The translations under genes and the position numbers were made by a program. A stretch of DNA of 64,000 nucleotides from an uncultured Blautia sp. (lineage in GTDB: Bacteria; Bacillota; Clostridia; Lachnospirales; Lachnospiraceae). Shown piece by piece: positions 18,313 through 25,870 of the stretch. The DNA lies in assembly GCA_900547685.1 (NCBI GenBank), contig URHS01000003.1:15620-79619 (forward strand). The letters are read 5' to 3'. Positions within the stretch are counted from its first letter, which is position 1. Each line of letters starts with the position of its first letter. The notes under the pieces were generated by a model. It was not told where the DNA came from. It did not search any database and saw nothing but the letters and a program-made list of their open reading frames with translations.

Positions 18313-19679
18313 TATTCATCCCTCCAACCGAAAGCATTAATAAAGTCAAAGGAATCAATGTTAAATGGTGAACCTTCAATCATTCCGCTTCTATAAAGTT
18401 TGGAAGGTGAATAATTTCCATTGGTTTTCCAAGGGTAAATTTTATGGTCTTCTGATAAGAAGTCAATAGATTTTTTATGCTGTTTTAAAATATCCATAGG
18501 TCCAACATTATGTGTAGTGAAACAAAGCTGTCCCTTACCATATTCCATTAAAAATTCTAATAATGCGCATAAATAAACATCGTGGAGATTAGAGTCAAAC
18601 TCATCAATAAAAACGATTCCTCCTTGAACCATTTCATTTAAATAGGCAAACAATTTGATAAGCTTTTTAATACCAGTACTTTCAAACTCTGCATGAATTT
18701 TATATGAGTCGTATACCATTATAAGGCTACAAATAAAAGAATCATGGTCTTCTTTTTTATCAATTTCTATAGCTTGTAAGTTTGATTTAAAAATATGAAG
18801 AAATTTATATAAATTAGTAACATCTGTTTCGAATTGCTGATATATACTTTTGGGTACAATATTTCCTGCACTGGATATGACGTTAAGACTTTCACTTTCC
18901 ATCGTAAAAAAATAGTTCATGAAAGAATCAATGTCGGAGTTTTCATTTTCTAAATCATTTAGATATCTAAGTGAATTTTGAATAAAATAATCTCTGTGGT
19001 CATCAGATTGATCCAAATAGACATATAATTTTTTTCCGAAAAACAAAAGTATCATCAAACTAGTAAAAAGAGTATTGCTATATGTTGTATTATCCTTTAA
19101 TTTAAGAGAAAGAATTTTTTCATAAAATAAAGCACACATAGATGCATTTCCCAATAAATTTGTTGTCTTTTTTAATACTGTACCAGAAAAGTCGTCATTT
19201 CCATCTCCTAAAATAAAGATTAATTCTCCATTAGTTACTGAGAAAATAGTTGCCATAGAATTACTTTTAGAAGTTGCGTTTTTGGTAGATAGTTGTTCAA
19301 AAGTTATAACGTATTTCCCAGTTTTGTCTTTTGAAAGTTTTATGGTATATCTAAAAAGTATTAATGCATTTTTAAATTCTTCAATATAGTCAGCTTCTAT
19401 GAATAATTCTCCTATGTTTTTATTGATAATCGCATCTAAATTTCTTTGAACAATAGGATTATTTAAATATTCTGAATTAACAAGAAGGTTTTTTAAAATA
19501 TCGACAGAAGTTATGATGCCTGATTTTCCAGAACCGTTCATGCCATAAATTCCTTTTATGTTATAGTCCTGTGTGTTTAGGTTTTTTGAAATAGTTTTTT
19601 TATAAAAGGATAAAGAAATCAGCTGATCTAATGTTTTTATTCCTTTCACAGAATAATTAACCAAATATATATTTTTCAT
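18312..19679 (-). CDS. OLD/AAA_15-type ATPase, candidate defence ATPase
   Basis: The protein has a Walker A GMNGSGKS near the N-terminus (~46-53), a signature-like ESTGIKKL, a Walker B GGIVFIDEFDSNLHD and an H-loop CFTTHN. This is the layout of ABC-like ATPases of the AAA_15/AAA_21 and RloA group. I place the start at 19679 (MKNIYLVNYS), giving 455 residues: GGAGGAG sits eight bases upstream, whereas the ATG at 19692-19694 overlaps that site and has none of its own. The coupled downstream gene encodes a TOPRIM-like protein, so the pair resembles an ATP-gated nuclease module. Low GC and an isolated position between unrelated operons suggest horizontal acquisition. The 212 bases upstream are AT-rich, with no clear promoter. 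Confidence 0.75.
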   Translation of the reverse strand: MKNIYLVNYSVKGIKTLDQLISLSFYKKTISKNLNTQDYNIKGIYGMNGSGKSGIITSVDILKNLLVNSEYLNNPIVQRNLDAIINKNIGELFIEADYIEEFKNALILFRYTIKLSKDKTGKYVITFEQLSTKNATSKSNSMATIFSVTNGELIFILGDGNDDFSGTVLKKTTNLLGNASMCALFYEKILSLKLKDNTTYSNTLFTSLMILLFFGKKLYVYLDQSDDHRDYFIQNSLRYLNDLENENSDIDSFMNYFFTMESESLNVISSAGNIVPKSIYQQFETDVTNLYKFLHIFKSNLQAIEIDKKEDHDSFICSLIMVYDSYKIHAEFESTGIKKLIKLFAYLNEMVQGGIVFIDEFDSNLHDVYLCALLEFLMEYGKGQLCFTTHNVGPMDILKQHKKSIDFLSEDHKIYPWKTNGNYSPSKLYRSGMIEGSPFNIDSFDFINAFGWRDE

Positions 19680-19891
19680 TTTGAACTCCTCCATAAGGAT
19701 AATATATCATAGTTAAAAAATAAAATAAATACATTTTGTATATTTTTTCCCGTATTATTTTAGTATAGTTCTTATGGATATTGTGATGCTATTTATTTTA
19801 AGTGATATGTTAATTATAGTATTCCATGATTGTAAATAAATTAATCATAAATCTGTCAAAACAGATGTTCCTAGGAGGTTGTTTTTTAATA

Positions 19892-20947
19892 TTATAATTT
19901 TTTACTCAACATATCCACATTAGATGCATAAGTCAGCGCTGTTTCCTTTGTAATCTGTCCTGCCCGATAGAGATTTAACAGACTGGAATCCATGGAAATC
20001 ATGGTAGGGCTGTTTGATGCATAGAGAATACCGTCAATCTGCGGCGTTTTATTATCACGAATCATATTACGGATTGCCGGTGTCATAGTCATGATTTCAA
20101 AAGCAGCTACCATTTTGCCGTCTGTAGAAGGAACAAGCTGTTGGGAAACAACTGCTTGCAGTACCATAGAAAGCTGAATAGCAATCTGCTTTTGCTGATT
20201 TGGCGGAAATACATCAATAATTCTGTCAATAGTATTTGCTGCACCCACAGTATGAAGTGTGGAAAAAATCAGATGACCTGTTTCAGCGGCGGTCATTGCC
20301 ACATTTGTTGTTTCATAATCACGCATTTCTCCAAGAAGTATAACATCAGGGCTCTGACGCAGCGCAGCTCTCAGGGCAACGACATAACTTTCTGTATCAA
20401 GATTTACTTCACGCTGGCTTACGATACTTTTTTTGTGGGGATGAAGGAATTCCAGAGGATCTTCCAGTGTAATAATATGTTTTTCCTGATTTGAGTTAAT
20501 CTGATCCACAATACATGCCAGTGTTGTGGATTTTCCATTTCCTGCAGGACCGGTGACAAGAACAAGTCCTTTATTTAAATTACCAAAACGAATAATGGAG
20601 TCGGGAATTCCTAAATCTTGCGGATGAGGCAAAGTAAAGGTAATGACGCGGATAACTGCAGCAATGGAGCCTCTTTGTTTAAAGGCATTTACACGAAAAC
20701 GAGAAACGCCTCTTAAAGCAAATGAAAAGTCATCATCTCCGGTGTTAAGTAAACGGTCTGTGCTTCTATTATTTGCCAGCTCATAAATCTGATTGACCAA
20801 GTCCAGAGTATCATTTGGAAGAAGCTTTTCTTCGCTGACACGTTTGATACTGCCATGGAGGCGGTAGGAAAGAGGAAGTCCTGCTACCAAAAAAATATCA
20901 GAAGCGCCGGCAAGTGACGCAGATTCAAGTAATTCTTTTACATTCAT
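19892..20947 (-). CDS. pilT: PilT-type secretion/twitching ATPase
   Basis: The 351-residue hexameric ATPase has Walker A GPAGNGKST, the Asp box ITLEDPLEF, Walker B DVILLGEMRD and the His box STLHTVGAANTIDRIID. The length and the absence of an N-terminal GspE/PilB extension or tetracysteine zinc motif point to the PilT (retraction-type) branch. It is the last gene of a - strand operon with PilC/GspF and four pilin-like proteins. AAGGAG precedes the start by about ten bases. No PilB-like extension ATPase is encoded in the window, so PilT may be the only motor of this machine or may work with a PilB encoded elsewhere. Confidence 0.9.
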   Translation of the reverse strand: MNVKELLESASLAGASDIFLVAGLPLSYRLHGSIKRVSEEKLLPNDTLDLVNQIYELANNRSTDRLLNTGDDDFSFALRGVSRFRVNAFKQRGSIAAVIRVITFTLPHPQDLGIPDSIIRFGNLNKGLVLVTGPAGNGKSTTLACIVDQINSNQEKHIITLEDPLEFLHPHKKSIVSQREVNLDTESYVVALRAALRQSPDVILLGEMRDYETTNVAMTAAETGHLIFSTLHTVGAANTIDRIIDVFPPNQQKQIAIQLSMVLQAVVSQQLVPSTDGKMVAAFEIMTMTPAIRNMIRDNKTPQIDGILYASNSPTMISMDSSLLNLYRAGQITKETALTYASNVDMLSKKL

Positions 20948-20977
20948 AATAAATATCTCCTTTGCAAAATATAGATA

Positions 20978-21463
20978 TTACATAAGATTTAGGGGTTCAT
21001 CATTGTCCCAACTATCAATAGAAATTTCCTTCCAGAAAGTAATTTTATAAAGCATGTTTTCTTCGCTATCCGGTAACTGAAGCTGTAAAGAAACAGCCAG
21101 TGATTGTGTATCATTGATAGGAACGGTAAAGGATAAAAGTGGAAAGCGAGAAAGCTCTACAGAATAAGGAAGGTCTTTTATCACTTCACTGTCGAAGAAT
21201 GCTGTGCCCTGTTCTAAATAATCTTTTCCATATAATTCGTAAGCTTTTGCAAGTAAATTATCAATTTGTGCAAGCTGTGCCTCCGCTTCGTTAGAAGCAG
21301 CATAGTAATCAGATGTTCGTGCGGCAATATTGCGTGCGTAATTTCTGTCATTGTTGCTGCTTGCCACAGACAATACAGAAAAGGTCACAAGACATAAAAT
21401 AATAAAAATTACAAGCATAGAAGCAGAGCCGATATTAACGGCAGGATATTTTTTCTTTTCCAT
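20978..21463 (-). CDS. Membrane-anchored pilin-like protein (unknown)
   Basis: The 161-residue protein has a short basic N-terminus, one membrane helix (~residues 12-34, SMLVIFIILCLVTFSVLSVA), then a helical NARNIAAR-like region and a beta-rich C-terminal part. The topology is that of a minor pilin or PilX-like subunit, but there is no prepilin peptidase site of the G(F/Y)xxxE form. It lies between a pseudopilin gene and pilT, with short spacers of 15 and 30 bases. A structural role in the pilus-like machine is inferred from position. Confidence 0.6.
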   Translation of the reverse strand: MEKKKYPAVNIGSASMLVIFIILCLVTFSVLSVASSNNDRNYARNIAARTSDYYAASNEAEAQLAQIDNLLAKAYELYGKDYLEQGTAFFDSEVIKDLPYSVELSRFPLLSFTVPINDTQSLAVSLQLQLPDSEENMLYKITFWKEISIDSWDNDEPLNLM

Positions 21464-21478
21464 GGTTGTTCCCCTTTC

Positions 21479-21925
21479 TTAGTAAGTATGTGACACATGG
21501 ATTTGTACCGGAAGTTCATAAATAGAATGATTGTCTTTTGCCAGCGAAATTTTAATAACTGCCAAAGCCATATCTTCTGTATGATTCGGTGTCAGTGTCA
21601 AAATGTAGGCAGCATCTGCCTTTGTACAAGGCATACCGTCTTCATTGTAATATGCACTATAAAAATTCCCAGAGTTTTGTTGCTGAAGTTCCGGTATGAA
21701 ATCAGTTACAGTATCCATATCTCCGTAACTTTGACGAAAGATTTCCGCAGTGGAGGTTACAAGATTTATACCGGTGTTTAGTTGGGCTGTTTCTTTGCTC
21801 AGCAGGTGAGATTTTATAAATAGCTGTAAACATACGGCACTTGCCAGAGAAAAGAAGGCAATAGCCAAAATCAGCTCAATCAAGAAAAGACTTGATTTAT
21901 GTGTACGATAATTTTTCATAGTCAC
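21479..21925 (-). CDS. Pseudopilin-like protein
   Basis: The 148-residue protein has an N-terminal SSLFLIELILAIAFFSLA. This resembles the type IV prepilin segment GFTLIELL, with the key Glu at +5 but Ser instead of Gly at -1. A single N-terminal helix is followed by a small soluble domain (TSTAEIFRQSYGD...). It would be a minor pilin/GspI-like subunit. Whether a prepilin peptidase can process it is doubtful given the Ser, and no peptidase gene is seen nearby. Confidence 0.65.
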   Translation of the reverse strand: MTMKNYRTHKSSLFLIELILAIAFFSLASAVCLQLFIKSHLLSKETAQLNTGINLVTSTAEIFRQSYGDMDTVTDFIPELQQQNSGNFYSAYYNEDGMPCTKADAAYILTLTPNHTEDMALAVIKISLAKDNHSIYELPVQIHVSHTY

Positions 21926-21937
21926 ATCTTCCTCCTG

Positions 21938-22414
21938 CTAATTACTTTTTGTCCCAACAACTACAGAATGGGTTTTATTTTGTTCAGTAGTAATGGCGAA
22001 ACGGAATAGGCTGTCAGAAAGAGATTCTGCCTGAAAACTGTCTACTTCCAGAATTAGTTCTCCGGCTGTAGGAGAAGGCTTTGTTCCGTCCTTTACAGAA
22101 AGTTCTTTTAAAGCTCCATCATGTTCATAAATATAAGTTGTATAGTCAGAACCTTGAGATTTTAGTATGAGACAGTCTCCATTATCCAATTTCCCTACGG
22201 AAACGGTGTCTGTTTCATCATTCTGCCGTATTTTTTCAGTGATATAAGAGAGGGCAGTACGGGAAGTATACTGTTCCTGTGATTCCTCTGTGGTAGATTT
22301 GTAAATACGGGTTGCCAGAAGTACAACAATAAGTGAAGATACCGCAAATACAAAAAATAATGCCACAGGGAAAATAAAGTCAATCACATGACGTTTTTGC
22401 GTTTTTATTTTCAT
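21938..22414 (-). CDS. DUF4860-like pilin-associated membrane protein
   Basis: The 158-residue protein has a basic start, a membrane helix (~residues 11-32, FIFPVALFFVFAVSSLIVVLL), then an extracellular domain with TSRTALSYITEKIRQND, which resembles the DUF4860 family found in Clostridia type II secretion/pilus clusters. There is no prepilin peptidase cleavage motif. It sits in the middle of the operon with spacers of 6 and 12 bases. A minor pilin or assembly role is inferred from context. Confidence 0.6.
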   Translation of the reverse strand: MKIKTQKRHVIDFIFPVALFFVFAVSSLIVVLLATRIYKSTTEESQEQYTSRTALSYITEKIRQNDETDTVSVGKLDNGDCLILKSQGSDYTTYIYEHDGALKELSVKDGTKPSPTAGELILEVDSFQAESLSDSLFRFAITTEQNKTHSVVVGTKSN

Positions 22415-22420
22415 AAGAAA

Positions 22421-22750
22421 TTAATCCTTTCTGGAAATGATTGTGATATCCGGCATAATATTTTCACCGAGTACTTCGTATCCAATAAAATATTTTTCTT
22501 TATCATAGCGAAGAGGATAATGCTCTTCCAGATAGTTCAGACTTTCCGGATAACGTCCCTCTGCTGCATAGCATTGCACCACATTTCTTTTGACAGCCCG
22601 CTCTAAAGTTTCTATTTCTGTTCTGTCAGTCGTTTGAGATATGGATTGAATCCCGTAAGAAAAGCAGAATATCAGCAAGAGAAACAGGCAGATGGATATA
22701 ACAATACTTCTCAGACCGGATGGTTGTTTTGCAGTCTGAAATCGTTTCAT
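22421..22750 (-). CDS. Small GspG-like pilin candidate
   Basis: The 109-residue protein has one N-terminal helix (~residues 15-36) followed by ETLERAVKRNVVQCYAAEGR and YPESLNYLEEHYPL. This spacing of an amphipathic helix and YP..L..L is reminiscent of GspG/ComGC-type major pseudopilins, which have a similar size. The helix lacks the canonical GFTLIE. It is directly downstream of the PilC/GspF gene. It is the best candidate for the main subunit, but this is a guess from fold-like pattern and position. Confidence 0.5.
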   Translation of the reverse strand: MKRFQTAKQPSGLRSIVISICLFLLLIFCFSYGIQSISQTTDRTEIETLERAVKRNVVQCYAAEGRYPESLNYLEEHYPLRYDKEKYFIGYEVLGENIMPDITIISRKD

Positions 22751-22765
22751 AATACAATCGCCTCC

Positions 22766-23818
22766 TTACAGACTGGACATAATTCCCATAAGTGGGAGTA
22801 TAACGGAAAACAGGATAATACCTACGATAACAGATAAAATAATCACCAATGTAGGTTCCAGTATGGAAATGATGGAAGTCAGACGATTATCAATTTCTTC
22901 TTCGTATTTTTCAGCAATTTCTCCCATAACCGTATCAAGACCTCCTGTTCGGGCTGCGAGGTTTGTCATGCGTCCATATATGCCGGAAAAGATACCCACC
23001 TGTGTAAGTGCAGTGGAAAGCTCACTGCCTTCGCTCATCATTTGACGGCAGCTTGCAATCTTTTTTCTAAATTCTTCATCTTCAATCAGATTTTCAGCAA
23101 GTTCTGTACAGTAGTCAGGATTCAGTCCACTGCTAAGTGTTAATGCCATACAGTCTGCAAACCGACAGGAAGAAGTTTTTTCATATAGACGGCGCAGAGC
23201 AGGAATATGTTTGCTAAAGGATGTAAAAGTTTTGCGTCCATGCTTTGTTTTTCCAAAATAAATGCCAAGTCCGATTAATAACACAAGTATTGCAGTCAGT
23301 ATAGCGGAATATTGATTGATAGCAGTTCCGATAGACAGAAGCCCTCTGGAAAATCCGGTCATTTCCTGTCCGAGCTGCGCAAATACCTGATTAAAAATCG
23401 GCATAACTTTTGTAATTAAAATAAGAATAACTGCAGTCATCATGCAAATCATAATCAGAGGGTAAGTAACAGCGCTTCTAATAGAACGGGAAATATTTTC
23501 TTCTCTTTCATAATGAAGAGAAAGAGATTTCATAACATCATCCAGACGTCCGGCCTGTTCTCCGATTTCTACCATGTGGAGCAGGTAGGATGGAAATACT
23601 GTAGAAGCCTCCAGTGCCTGAAAAAGACTTCCAGTTTCTAAAAGGGTATCATAAATTTTCTGTAGAATTGCTTTTTCAGAATTACTTTGGGACTCTTCCA
23701 GCATAATTGAGATACCTTCAATAGAAGAGATACCGGATTTCAAAATTAATGCCATTTGATTACAAAAAGAAGAAAGCTCTGTATTAGACAGTTGCTTTTG
23801 TGAGGTGTTGCGCTCCAT
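22766..23818 (-). CDS. PilC/GspF inner-membrane platform protein
   Basis: The 350-residue protein has the two T2SSF helical repeats: ELSSFCNQMALILKSGI...LPSYLLHMVEIGEQAGRL and ADCMALTLSSGL...YGRMTNLAARTGGL. Three membrane segments are visible (~125-150, ~170-190, ~322-345), the last ending VILPLMGIMSSL. This is the standard integral-membrane platform of type IV pilus and type II secretion machines, which couples the cytoplasmic ATPase to the pilins. It precedes four pilin-like genes and pilT in the same operon. Confidence 0.9.
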   Translation of the reverse strand: MERNTSQKQLSNTELSSFCNQMALILKSGISSIEGISIMLEESQSNSEKAILQKIYDTLLETGSLFQALEASTVFPSYLLHMVEIGEQAGRLDDVMKSLSLHYEREENISRSIRSAVTYPLIMICMMTAVILILITKVMPIFNQVFAQLGQEMTGFSRGLLSIGTAINQYSAILTAILVLLIGLGIYFGKTKHGRKTFTSFSKHIPALRRLYEKTSSCRFADCMALTLSSGLNPDYCTELAENLIEDEEFRKKIASCRQMMSEGSELSTALTQVGIFSGIYGRMTNLAARTGGLDTVMGEIAEKYEEEIDNRLTSIISILEPTLVIILSVIVGIILFSVILPLMGIMSSL

Positions 23819-23845
23819 AAAATTCGCCTCCTAATCATAAATTTT

Positions 23846-24769
23846 TTAATAAGAATACTGTAAGGTATAATTTTTTCCATCGCCAATATATTTACCAACC
23901 GACTTACGGCTGTTGTTTGAGGCAAGCGTAGGGTCCATTAAAGTCCATGAAGAACCATCAAACTGAATAATATCATCAACCCATCCTATCTCATCAACGT
24001 AAGCGCTGATCCAGGCATGTTTGACTTCTCCTGAATAACCGATTTCAAGTTTTGTGGGAATGCGCTGCGTACGCATCATGGATGCCATTAGTGCGGCATA
24101 GTCGAAACAGATACCCGTTCCCGAAGCAAGAGTTTCATCAACAACAGGAAGATATCCGTCAACCACTTCCGTTGCCTTTTGCTCGTCGTAAGTAATGTTT
24201 TTGGTAACATAGGTATAAATATTCTGAATTACTTCTAAATCCGAGTAAGTTCCATTGGCAAGCTCGGCACCTTTTTCTACAGTCTGGTTTCCTTCTGTAA
24301 AATCAACGTATTGATTAGGATAGAGGAAAGGAGAAAACTCATTTTCTAAGGTCACTTCAATGGTTTCAGAGAGAAGGATTGCATATTTGTCTCCTGTTGT
24401 GTTTTCCAAAATGTTAATTTGATAAGTTCCATTGCCGCCCGAAAATGGAAAAGTATGGTAATTTCCATCTACTGTAAGAAGAGGCTGATTTTTCGTACCA
24501 TCCGGTGTAACAGTCTGAACTCGAACCTTTGGAACAGTTCCTGTATATTTCACCATGAAATAACCAGAAGAGGCATTGGAAATATCAACAACAACATTCT
24601 CAGTTTGCCATAAGGAGGTGCCGGACGCTTCCGGTGTCAGAACTGTTGGAGTGTAATCTCTGGGTTCTTTTTCTTGATTATTTTCTTGAACTTTTGGTTT
24701 GCTGCAGGAAATAAGGAAGAATACACATACTAGAAGGCAGAGAAAAAGAAAAATATGTTGTTTTTTCAC
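23846..24769 (-). CDS. Transglutaminase-like lipoprotein
   Basis: I take the start as GTG at 24769, because AGGAGGTG lies just upstream; the longer open frame to 24880 has no such site. The 307-residue product begins KKQHIFLFLCLLVCVFFLISC, a lipoprotein signal with lipobox LISC. A transglutaminase/protease-like core occupies the C-terminal half, with the triad Cys in GICFDYAAL, His in EVKHAW and Asp in LMDPT. An N-terminal beta domain covers ~45-160. It is probably an extracytoplasmic enzyme or scaffold. As first gene of the pilus-like operon it may process or stabilise the surface assembly. Confidence 0.8.
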   Translation of the reverse strand: MKKQHIFLFLCLLVCVFFLISCSKPKVQENNQEKEPRDYTPTVLTPEASGTSLWQTENVVVDISNASSGYFMVKYTGTVPKVRVQTVTPDGTKNQPLLTVDGNYHTFPFSGGNGTYQINILENTTGDKYAILLSETIEVTLENEFSPFLYPNQYVDFTEGNQTVEKGAELANGTYSDLEVIQNIYTYVTKNITYDEQKATEVVDGYLPVVDETLASGTGICFDYAALMASMMRTQRIPTKLEIGYSGEVKHAWISAYVDEIGWVDDIIQFDGSSWTLMDPTLASNNSRKSVGKYIGDGKNYTLQYSY

Positions 24770-24802
24770 TATGTACACCTCCTGATTTTTAATGATATAT
24801 TT

Positions 24803-24831
24803 ATTATCCAATGATGTATTTACTTTGTCAA
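24803..24831 (-). promoter_or_regulatory. Sigma-A-type promoter of pilus-like operon
   Basis: On the - strand, TTGACA (24831-24826) and GATAAT (24808-24803) are separated by 17 bases, near consensus. It lies about 35 bases upstream of the GTG start of the transglutaminase gene and should drive the six genes down to pilT. Confidence 0.75.
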
Positions 24832-24948
24832 TTAAAAAGAAAAAATGTAAAATATAAGCTTGTAGAGATGCTTTGTTCATGTTAATCTATTTATTAAGGT
24901 TGTTAAGAGAAATATAGTTTAAAACAGTGGGGTGGCAGTGTATAGATT

Positions 24949-25389
24949 ATGAAAGTAGAACATACGGTATCAACACTTCGCATCTGTATTGATGCAATAC
25001 AGACATCGGAAAATGAGGTTGAAGGAAGAATTTACGGAATTGCAGTAAAAGATGAAGCTATATTTTCCAGCAGTTCAGAACTTTTGGTAATGATTGACGG
25101 ATTACTTGATATAATCGGTAAACCGCAGCCTTCACGAAAATCCAGAAGTTTTCGTGAAGAACAGGGAAATCAGGTGACGTCTTATTGCTATAGTCCTGAA
25201 GTATATCATTCACAGGAAGAAATCTTGAAAAAAAAGGGGAATATCATTACAAGAGACGTGATTTTTGTTTCCAGATTGAGAAGTTCCTGGCAGGGAATTG
25301 TGAAAGACGAAAAAGGAAAAGTATTAGGAGAATTTGACAGTGATTTAGAGTTTATTAATTTTCTGTATGACTGTGGTGTGACTTCTTAG
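24949..25389 (+). CDS. Unknown protein with two copies of a small repeated module
   Basis: I do not recognise this 146-residue protein. It appears to hold two copies of a ~45-residue module: an N-terminal one (TLRICIDAIQ...EGRIYG...FSSSSELLVMIDGL) and a C-terminal one (VIFVSRLRSSWQGIV...EFDSDLEFINFL). The shared pattern is a beta strand, (W)xGxV, a turn, then FxSxxELIxxI helix. The downstream gene holds a third copy. It is soluble, with no signal peptide. It lies divergently from the pilus-like operon and upstream of the SARP regulator, so an adaptor or regulatory role is possible. The ribosome site (GGGGTGG, ~15 bases upstream) is poor. Confidence 0.6.
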   Translation: MKVEHTVSTLRICIDAIQTSENEVEGRIYGIAVKDEAIFSSSSELLVMIDGLLDIIGKPQPSRKSRSFREEQGNQVTSYCYSPEVYHSQEEILKKKGNIITRDVIFVSRLRSSWQGIVKDEKGKVLGEFDSDLEFINFLYDCGVTS

Positions 25390-25448
25390 ATTTATAATAT
25401 GAATAATATGGAAGAAGTAGAAAGATAGAGGGAAAAGGAGGGAATAGG

Positions 25449-25667
25449 ATGTCACTATCACACAAAAAAGGATTAAATACAGGAGAAACATTCATTATAA
25501 ATGTAAAATGCAGACAGAATCATACATGGCAAGGGACTGTTAAGTGGATAGAAGGGCAAAAAGAAGTTCCCTTTCGTAGCGCCCTTGAGTTAATTAAACT
25601 GATTGATTCTGCAATGGAAGTAGCAGATGAAGAAGATAATGATAATGTAGAAGAAGCAACATGGTAA
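25449..25667 (+). CDS. Small single-module protein related to upstream gene
   Basis: The 72-residue soluble protein consists almost entirely of one module (TFIINVKCRQNHTWQGTVKW...PFRSALELIKLIDSAM) followed by an acidic tail rich in Asp/Glu/Asn. The module matches both halves of the preceding protein. An AAAAGGAGGG site precedes the start and a terminator follows 19 bases after the stop. The function is unknown. Its acidic tail and adjacency to a DNA-binding regulator make a protein-protein role plausible, but this is speculative. Confidence 0.65.
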   Translation: MSLSHKKGLNTGETFIINVKCRQNHTWQGTVKWIEGQKEVPFRSALELIKLIDSAMEVADEEDNDNVEEATW

Positions 25668-25685
25668 AAACAGTGTGGCTGTATG

Positions 25686-25715
25686 AGAGTCTGTGAAAAC
25701 GGACTCTTTTTCTTT
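25686..25715 (+). terminator. Rho-independent terminator
   Basis: AGAGTCTGT (25686-25694) and ACGGACTCT (25699-25707) pair around GAAA, followed by TTTTTCTTT. It ends the two-gene unit of module proteins and separates it from the SARP regulator gene. Confidence 0.85.
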
Positions 25716-25870
25716 CATAGGAATCATGTCATATAAAAGAAAAAACGTTTTATAAGAATATAATGCGGCAGTACTGGCAAATTAGGTATTGCAAAAAGGG
25801 AAAAACAATATAAAATAGTATATATATTTTATAAAAAGCAAGGGTAAATTTACGGGAAGAGTAGAAGATT

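Noticed and set aside
19695..19891. Promoter for the ATPase/TOPRIM-like module
   Set aside because: The stretch is AT-rich, with several -10-like hexamers but no convincing -35/-10 pair on the - strand.
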